From: an uncultured Flammeovirgaceae bacterium
Lineage (GTDB): Bacteria > Bacteroidota > Bacteroidia > Cytophagales > Cyclobacteriaceae
Direction: 5' to 3'
Assembly: GCA_937138955.1 (NCBI GenBank)
Contig: CAKZPJ010000443.1
Coordinates: forward strand, 1 to 6,448
Length of the DNA stretch: 6,448 nt
A model generated the notes under the pieces. That model did not search any database and was not told the DNA's origin. It saw only the letters and a program-made list of their open reading frames with translations. This document shows positions 1 to 6,000 of this stretch, in pieces; position 1 is the first letter of the stretch, and each line of letters begins with the position of its first letter. The position numbers and the translations under genes were made by a program.

Positions 1-267
1 GATCGTAGATGATGTTTTCTCTGGTGCTACTGAGGTTGCCTACTTGATCACATGTCTACAACTGGTACCCGAAGCGCGATTGATTGCAATGTTTGAGAAG
101 ACTGCTATCGTTCGCATCAAACCTACCTTTCTGGTTCGGATAGCATCTTCCCCGAAAGAAATGTTACGAATATAGTTGTTACTTTCTACCTGCCTGTGTC
201 CCCGAATAGCCTCTACGAGTTACTCCCCCTTCCTCGGTGTTGCTTTCAAGTTACTGATAATAGCGCG
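1..267 (-). pseudogene. C-terminal remnant of an ISAs1-type transposase, two in-frame stops
   Basis: Reading the minus strand from 267 to the left edge in one frame gives ISNLKATPRK, a TAA at 220-222, then EAIRGHRQVESNNYIRNISF, GEDAIRTRK and IAVFSNIAIN, then a TAG at 40-42, and stays open to the edge. This matches the C-terminal layout of ISAs1/H-repeat DDE transposases: an 'YYISS' strand, then 'AIRxHWxVENxxHW', then 'xxEDxxxIRxGN', then 'IAINxL'. The Glu at 184-186 sits where the last acidic residue of the DDE triad is expected. The Trp usual after GH is Arg here (TGG to AGG would explain it), and VEN is VES. Two stops in frame and loss of the conserved Trp say the gene is dead. The rest of the gene is either beyond the left edge, which would hold only the C-terminal tail, or lost. 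Family assignment is from remembered motifs, not a search. Confidence 0.6.
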
Positions 268-510
268 TAATTTCATTTTTTGAGCGGTCGCCTTCAGGTT
301 TGTGGTATGGTAAGATTCTAAGAAAGTAGTTGTTTCCACTATGGTGTGAAAATGTGAGCCACCGTGAATTCTAAGGTTAAAACAAGTTTTCTCTGTATAA
401 TTTTTTTCAGGAAAGTGATTTTCAGGGTAGGCTGTTGGAATGTGGATAACTCGGTCGAGTTTGCCTGCATAGATTTTCATTCCTGAAAAATCATTAACTT
501 TTGTTCTCAT
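220..510 (-). CDS. Small ORF of IS origin, probably chimeric and non-functional (96 aa)
   Basis: I chose the ATG at 510-508 because AAAGGAG lies 9 bases before it (526-520), the clearest Shine-Dalgarno site seen in the window. The same frame is open back to a possible ATG at 630, which would add 40 residues but has no such site. The first residues, MRTKVNDFSGMKIYAG, resemble the start of Bacteroidota IS110-type transposases, which continue with IDxHxxxW. Here the sequence goes on as KLDRVIHIPT instead, so the DEDD catalytic Asp is absent. The last 15 residues (ISNLKATPRK region) belong to the ISAs1-like remnant that continues past the TAA stop. The middle, rich in His and Thr, I do not recognise. 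There is no membrane segment or signal peptide. The likely reading is an in-frame fusion of IS debris; expression as a short peptide is possible but not supported by homology. Confidence 0.35.
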   Translation of the reverse strand: MRTKVNDFSGMKIYAGKLDRVIHIPTAYPENHFPEKNYTEKTCFNLRIHGGSHFHTIVETTTFLESYHTTNLKATAQKMKLRAIISNLKATPRKGE

Positions 511-582
511 AAGTCCTTGCTCCTTTCTTTTTAGTTTTTTTTCCAAGCCATAATTTAAGAAGTTGGCTGCAAAGGACTTATG
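508..582 (-). repeat. Inverted repeat enclosing the start codon of the 220-510 ORF
   Basis: CATAAGTCCTTGC (508-520) and GCAAAGGACTTATG (569-582) are inverted copies, 13 pairs with one bulged A. A second dyad, AGCCA (546-550) with TGGCT (564-568), is nested directly inside the outer arm. In a minus-strand transcript the downstream arm contains the ATG at 510-508 and the last base of the AAAGGAG site, so the folded RNA would hide the start codon. The loop between the arms is A-rich and carries the rest of the ribosome site. Known IS elements such as IS10 and IS50 use comparable hairpins to block translation of transcripts that enter from outside. Whether this one acts that way is inference. Confidence 0.6.
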
Positions 583-831
583 CTTGTACATAGGGGCTAA
601 AATGCAGAAATTCATATCAGGTAAGTACATAAATCAAGGTCACTATAAAAGTTTCTAACTGGAGATGATCAACCGAGTTTGGAAGGTTGAGAATATGTAA
701 CTGTTGAACCTATTGAGGCAGACAGACAGTTAGGAAGGCTCAATATATATTCCGAATACATTCCTAACTATTGATGCGGATAACAGGTTAAATTGAAGAA
801 ACAAGAAGCTATCCAAGTGCTGTTTTAGTGT
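583..831. other. Gene-free stretch between two IS remnants, with dyads
   Basis: No open frame with recognisable protein similarity is seen on either strand. The stretch holds a 6-bp dyad at 669-674/685-690 (TCAACC, 10-base loop, GGTTGA) and a 9-bp dyad at 728-736/761-769. It also has a short direct repeat GTACATA at 586-592 and 625-631. Its position between two transposase remnants suggests it is made of noncoding IS ends. I could not define exact element boundaries or a target-site duplication. Confidence 0.5.
728..769. repeat. 9-bp perfect inverted repeat
   Basis: AGTTAGGAA (728-736) and TTCCTAACT (761-769) are perfect inverted copies separated by 24 AT-rich bases. No run of T follows on either side, so it is not a typical terminator. 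It lies about 60 bases before the plus-strand transposase remnant and could be part of that element's left end or of an older insertion. Confidence 0.5.
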
Positions 832-1245
832 TTGAACAAAACACTTACCAAAGTGGATTGGACAAGCCTCTTGATACGTTTATACTTTCATGTCTGCGAT
901 ACTTTTGAAGCGGGTGTACTGATGCATACCCAAAAATCCAGTAATAATTCTATATCAACGTCTTTGACCTTCACCGACCAGGAAGCCATCACCATTTATC
1001 TATTTGGCCTACTATAACGAAAGCGCACGGTGAAAAGCGTGTATCAATATGCCGACGACCATCTACGGTCGCGGTTTCCTACATTGCCTTCTTATCAGAA
1101 GTTTAATGAACGTCTTAATCGGTTGAATGGGGCTTTAGTAGCGATAGCACAACACACCCGCCAGTGTGCCGTACGAGCGGCCTCGGGACTATATAAGCAT
1201 GTATTTGGGGCTCTAGTAGCCGCCTTTTTTCTATTAGATTTTTAA
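832..1245 (+). pseudogene. N-terminal remnant of a DDE transposase (IS982-like), nonsense codon inside
   Basis: One frame runs from TTG at 832 to a TAA at 1243-1245, interrupted only by TAA at 1015-1017. The first part includes NKTLTKVDW, LLIRLYFHVCDTF and FTDQEAITIYLFGLL. After the stop the frame continues with RKRTVKSVYQYADDHLRSRF and PTLPSYQKFNERLNRLNGAL. This is the N-terminal, pre-catalytic region of IS982-like transposases, where 'YLFGLxKKR' normally runs straight on, so the TAA replaces one residue in an otherwise continuous match. The start codon is TTG with a TAG two codons before it (826-828), which suggests a decayed ATG. From about 1150 the protein no longer looks like transposase, and the whole DDE catalytic domain (about 200 residues or more) is missing. 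The remnant is convergent with pruA, 16 bases from its stop codon. The family name is the least certain point; that it is a broken transposase is more secure. Confidence 0.7.
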
Positions 1246-1261
1246 ACCGTTATTCACATTA

Positions 1262-2893
1262 TTACTCCCCCAAAAACGGATAGCGAAAATCGGTAGGTGG
1301 ATCAAAGGTTTCTTTGATGGTGCGGGGCGAAACCCAACGCAGCAAATTAAGTGCCGCACCAGCTTTATCATTGGTGCCAGAACCTCGGGCTCCGCCAAAA
1401 GGCTGCTGACCTACTACCGCTCCGGTAGGCTTATCGTTGATGTAGAAATTACCGGCAGCATGACGGAGCTTTTGGGTAGCCTGTTGAACGGCATAGCGGT
1501 CTTGCGAGAAAATTGCACCGGTGAGGGCGTAAGGCGAAGTCTGATCTACCAGTTCTAGCGTTTCTTCAAAGCGTTCGGCTTGGTACACGTAGATAGTTAC
1601 CACTGGGCCGAAGATTTCTTCGCACATCGTAGTATATTTTGGCTCTTGCGCTACTAGCACCGTTGGCTGAATAAAGTATCCTTTAGATTTATCATATTCG
1701 CCCCCAGCAATGACTTCTACCATTGGGTCGTTCTTCGCGTTATCAATATAACCGGTAATTCGGTCGAAGGCTATTTCACTGATTACGGCACTCATGAAAT
1801 TTTGAAAATCGGCTACATCGCCCATTTTGATCTGCTGAACATCTTCTAATACGTAGCCTTTTATTTCGTCCCACAAATTGTTAGGTAGGTATACTCTGGA
1901 AGCAGCGGAGCACTTCTGGCCTTGAAACTCAAAGCTGCCGCGCACAATTGCCGTAGCCACAGCCTTAGCATCAGCTGACGGATGAGCCACTATAAAATCT
2001 TTCCCTCCGGTTTCTCCTACAATGCGGGGGTACGAACGATACGTATCAATATTATTCCCAATGGTCTGCCACAGTTGCTTAAACACTTTAGTACTTCCGG
2101 TAAAGTGTAGTCCGGCAAAGTCCGGGTGATTGAATACAACTTCTCCAGCTACTGGACCATCTACATTAATCAGGTTAATCACTCCGTCGGGCACTCCTGC
2201 TTCGCGGAAGATCTGCATCAGTAGATTGGCTGAGTAGACTTGTGTTTCGGCTGGTTTCCAAACTACGGTATTACCCATCATGGCCGGGGCAGTTGGTAAA
2301 TTTCCGGCGATGGCAGTGAAGTTAAACGGGGTGATTGCGAAGATAAAACCCTCTAACGGACGCTGCTCAACCCGATTCCAAACTCCCTTGGGAGAGATAG
2401 GCGGCTGTTGTTCGTAAATCTCAGTCATATACTTCACATTGAACCGCAAAAAATCTACGATCTCGCAAACCGCATCAATCTCCGACTGATGCGCGGTTTT
2501 AGATTGAGCCAGCATGGTAGCTGCATTCATCTGGTAGCGATACTTTCCGGCAATGAGCTCAGCTGCTTTTAAAAAGATACTGGCTCGTTGCTCCCAAGGC
2601 ATATTCTCCCAAGCGTACTTAGCGCCCAAAGCAGCATTAATCGCTTGCTCTACGTGCGAGGCATTCCCCTCAAAGTAGTGACCTAACATATGCTGATGGT
2701 TATGAGGGGAACTCATAGGCTTTTTTGTATCAGTCGTAATTTGTTCTCCACCAATATACAGCGGGACTTCTACTTGCTTAGACTGCAAAGCGGTAAGTGT
2801 AGCCTGAAGGGCCTCTCGCTCGGAGGTACCCGGAGCATAACTATAAATAGGTTCGTTGGTCGGGGTAGGAACTTGATAGAATCCGGTAGACAT
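1262..2893 (-). CDS. pruA: L-glutamate gamma-semialdehyde (P5C) dehydrogenase
   Basis: This is a full-length 543-residue member of the aldehyde dehydrogenase superfamily, of the single-function PruA (P5CDH, group 4 ALDH) type. It oxidises L-glutamate 5-semialdehyde, the open form of P5C, to glutamate with NAD+, the second step of proline catabolism, in the cytoplasm. Visible motifs are TPFNFTAIAGN at 188-198 with the oxyanion Asn191, WKPAE at 212-216 for cofactor binding, FTGS at 264-267, GETGGKD at 293-299 with general-base Glu294, and GQKCSA at 325-330 with nucleophile Cys328. Further on are EEIFGP at 425-430 and the PFGGARGSGTNDKAG loop at 498-512, typical of P5CDH. The N-terminus (STGFYQVPTPTNEPIYSYAPGT) and length fit Bacteroidota PruA. 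I chose ATG at 2893 over an in-frame TTG at 2902 because it gives the family's usual start; there is no strong Shine-Dalgarno site. No proline dehydrogenase gene is visible beside it. No frameshift or missing key residue is seen. Confidence 0.96.
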   Translation of the reverse strand: MSTGFYQVPTPTNEPIYSYAPGTSEREALQATLTALQSKQVEVPLYIGGEQITTDTKKPMSSPHNHQHMLGHYFEGNASHVEQAINAALGAKYAWENMPWEQRASIFLKAAELIAGKYRYQMNAATMLAQSKTAHQSEIDAVCEIVDFLRFNVKYMTEIYEQQPPISPKGVWNRVEQRPLEGFIFAITPFNFTAIAGNLPTAPAMMGNTVVWKPAETQVYSANLLMQIFREAGVPDGVINLINVDGPVAGEVVFNHPDFAGLHFTGSTKVFKQLWQTIGNNIDTYRSYPRIVGETGGKDFIVAHPSADAKAVATAIVRGSFEFQGQKCSAASRVYLPNNLWDEIKGYVLEDVQQIKMGDVADFQNFMSAVISEIAFDRITGYIDNAKNDPMVEVIAGGEYDKSKGYFIQPTVLVAQEPKYTTMCEEIFGPVVTIYVYQAERFEETLELVDQTSPYALTGAIFSQDRYAVQQATQKLRHAAGNFYINDKPTGAVVGQQPFGGARGSGTNDKAGAALNLLRWVSPRTIKETFDPPTDFRYPFLGE

Positions 2894-2946
2894 GAAAATC
2901 AAAAATTACAGGTTGGAAATTGGGTAATGCTACAGTAAGTATCTAC

Positions 2947-2987
2947 TCGCAGGTGCGATTATTTACACCGTAAAAAAGTTGTGTAAA
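2947..2987. promoter_or_regulatory. Cluster of short dyads upstream of pruA (candidate operator or leader structure)
   Basis: Three perfect dyads lie 54-94 bases before the pruA ATG. TCGCA-GG-TGCGA spans 2947-2958. TTTAC-ACC-GTAAA spans 2962-2974. TTTACAC (2962-2968) also pairs with GTGTAAA (2981-2987) across 12 bases, so the last two are alternatives sharing an arm. Proline-catabolism genes are often substrate-induced, so an operator is plausible, but I do not recognise the sequence of any known regulator. No convincing Bacteroidota promoter (TTTG about 19 bases from TAnnTTTG) could be placed. Confidence 0.35.
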
Positions 2988-3040
2988 GGTAGACTTTTTC
3001 TGTAGAAAGAACCAGATCGCCCTCAATGTGTTCACACAAA

Positions 3041-3069
3041 AAAGCCCCAAAATATACTTCCGGGGCTTT
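3041..3069 (-). terminator. Rho-independent terminator of the surface-protein gene
   Basis: On the minus strand, AAAGCCCC (3069-3062) and GGGGCTTT (3048-3041) form an 8-bp stem with a 13-base loop, followed by further T residues (3040-3038). It begins 20 bases after the stop codon of the large gene and precedes pruA, so it should end the surface-protein transcript and leave pruA with its own promoter. The run of T is on the minus-strand side, which sets the direction. Confidence 0.88.
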
Positions 3070-3089
3070 CCTATTTTATCGACTATTAT

Positions 3090-6000
3090 TTACTTTTTTA
3101 CAATTTTAATAAAGTTCGATTGGTCTTTATCTTTTATTTGCACATAGTACAACCCAGCCGGTAACAACTTAATAGACAAGTTATTCCGTGTCTGGTTCAG
3201 TATCTGATACGCCACCTGCTGCCCGGTCGTATTTGTTACTATTGCCTGACTACCCAACCAGTTAGTAGGAATCTCTATAGTCATCCGGTCAATTACTGGA
3301 TTCGGATAAGCCCGCACGCTTTCATTCGGTATCTGATCAACACTGGTAACAAGTGCGGGTGGTACCAGTACTTCCCCCTCTTCTGTACTAACAATGCGGA
3401 TAAATTTACCTACTTCAACTGACAGTATTAATGAATTATTATCTACCTCTATCTGATTATCTCGCAGGTCTACACCCTCGTAGTCTGCTAAGAAGAAATA
3501 ATCGCCGGGGGGGATATTCGGGAAGTAAAATTTCCCTTCACCATTTGTCACTCCGTAGCCTACTATACTTTGATCTGCTGCATTAACTAGATATACTGAA
3601 ATACCCGCCATAGCCGACTCTTCTAAGCGACCACCCGCTGAACCTTCGGGGATCAAACTACCGCCTACCGCTACTCCCTGCTGCGCAGTAGTATCTGGTT
3701 TAGAGATAAGGGCAATAGATGATATAGTATTTTGATTCACCTCAAGGATATTTGCTTGAGCTAGAGTTAATCGTCCACCCAGATACGTTGGCAAATGCGT
3801 TGCATCGGTGGGAGTTAGTAGTATACTGTAGAATCCACCGGCTACGTTAGAGAACACCCCGCTACCGGAGACTAGTGGCTTCTCCTGCACCGTAGAAAAA
3901 CTACTACCTGAAGCCTTATGTAGACTAGCTGTTACTGAAGGTGCATTATCTGTAGAAGTGATCTGTACCCTAACTGAATATTCTAGTGTGGAATCAACCG
4001 GAGGTTCAACCGCAGGAGGTATAGTATCTGAAGTAAAAACCAGGAACGACTGACTTACCGGGAAAGCAGGTTGATAAAGCTCATTTCCAGCTTGCGTAGC
4101 CGTTACCGTAACAGTTCCAGTATCTAATAGTAATAGTATGTTGCCATTCAGTTCGGCCAAACCATCAATAATAAAATCAATAGGAAGCCCTGAACTAGCT
4201 GAAATTGCTAATTCTACCGAATCCGCAAGAGCAATATCTTGATCGTTAATTGCAGTAAATGCAATCGTCTGACTACCCTGATTGATCGTAAACTGACGAG
4301 TGATCGGCGTAGCTGCTTCGTGAAAGTCATCGCCAGGTTGAGTCGCCCGAACTGTTACCTGACCAATACCTAAAGTAGTTACGACGTCACCTTGAATATC
4401 CACTAAACTATCGCCCTCTATTACCTCAAACAAAACCGGAAGTCCTGAACTAGCAGATGCATTGAGCACAAATGGGACTGTTCCGAAGTTTACATCAGCT
4501 ACCGGAGTAAAGATCAGGCTATTGGGTTTTGCCTGTACGTTTACCGTCATCGGGTTACTTACCAGTGTGAGATTAGGTGCCGCCAGGTTGGTTACTTCAC
4601 AGATATACTCGCCATCATCGCTAATAATGATAGTATCCATCACGTACTCACCTACGGTAGTTGTATCAACGGCTACCCCATCACGGTACCAAACGTACTG
4701 ATTATCAGCCAGCGAGGCATATATACCTAACGATAAAGTGTAGCTATCACCTACATTACGAAAGGTATTCAAAGTAGAACCTACCTTGGCTTGAGGAGCG
4801 TAGGTAAGACTAGGTAATGAATCTACTACTAGCAGCAAATCCTCAAAGGTAAATTCATTGTCTGCTATATCAATGTTTCCTGGTGTATAGGAAATACTGT
4901 TTGCAATATCACTCAGTTGATTTCCATTAACTAGGAAAGAGTCCGTAGGTTCCGAAAAGTTGCTGATCCAAGCGCCCAATGTTCCGGTTAGTGTATTATC
5001 TTGTAGATCAGCGTATTCTAGTCCGGTAAGGTCATCCATTGATGCTGGAAAAGAGCCAGATAAGTCATTGTTACTCAATTCTAAGCGGACTACCCGATTA
5101 TCGGTTATGGTTACGCCCTGCCAAGTATTGATCTCGTCAGTTAGCCAGTTAGCATTATCGATCCAATTATGGCCATCAGTAGCATTATAAAAATCCACCA
5201 AAGCTAATGAGTCAATCACCAGCGGATCTTGAGGAGTAGCAAATATCAGTGTATCGGAGAAGGAGCCACTACCACAAGTGTTGTTTGCCAATATTCGGAG
5301 GTAATAAGTAGTTAGAGGAATCAGTCCAGCTACTTCTGCTCTGGTTGAGTCTAGTACAGTGGTACTCACAATGCTACCGAATAGATTATCGGTGGCTACT
5401 TCTACCGAATAGGTGTCAGCGTTTATGATACTTTCCCAAGCTACGGTTACTTGATTATGCTCTACCAACAGCAAGGTATCTACCGGAGCCGAAGGTAAAC
5501 TATCGGTTGTAAAAGTACCTGCGATCGAAGTACTACCTGCACCACAACTATTGTTAGGGGTAACGCGGTAAAAATATTGTGTGGACGTTGTCAGACCGCT
5601 TACAGTGTAATCAAAAAGAGCGACCGTTTGTAAATCATCAATACTTACGAAAGTTGGATCATCATCAATCTCAACTAGATAATCATCAGCGTCTAATACA
5701 GGATTCCAACTGATGTCGACCCCGTTGCAGGTAATATTGGAAGCTGTTAAATTTACTGGTGCTGGTGGGACATCGTTGGTCTGATAGGTTCCGGTACTGG
5801 CTGGCCCTGCTCCGCAAACATTCTGAGGAGTAACCCGGTATTCGTACACCATTCCCTGATCAAGACTGGCTAGCGTCAGCGAAGTAGACGGAATTGACTG
5901 GGAAATATCCTTCGTGACAAAACCATCGTTGGAAACTTCTAATAAGTAGCTGGAAGCGTAAGTCACTGTATTCCAACTTACTTTAAATCCACTGCAAGTG

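Noticed and set aside
1129..1220. Direct repeat GGGGCTYTAGTAGC at 1129-1142 and 1207-1220 as a target or module duplication
   Set aside because: Only 14 bases with one mismatch, inside a decayed gene, and no further similarity around it.
1246..1261. Terminator after pruA
   Set aside because: No stem followed by a T-run is visible on the minus strand here; the adjoining bases are IS debris.
2900..2902. TTG as the pruA start, adding three residues
   Set aside because: ATG at 2893 gives the usual family N-terminus and there is no ribosome site that favours TTG.
2690..2938. Plus-strand open frame opposite the start of pruA
   Set aside because: It lies antisense to well-conserved pruA codons and has no recognisable protein features; a shadow frame.
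2988..3020. Possible Bacteroidota promoter for pruA (TACCTTTA on the minus strand)
   Set aside because: The upstream TTTC is only 13 bases away instead of about 19 and both boxes are imperfect; not enough to call.
4462..5190. Two plus-strand open frames (4462-4701, 4960-5190) opposite the surface-protein gene
   Set aside because: They are antisense to clear Ig-like and LRR coding sequence and show no motif or ribosome site of their own.
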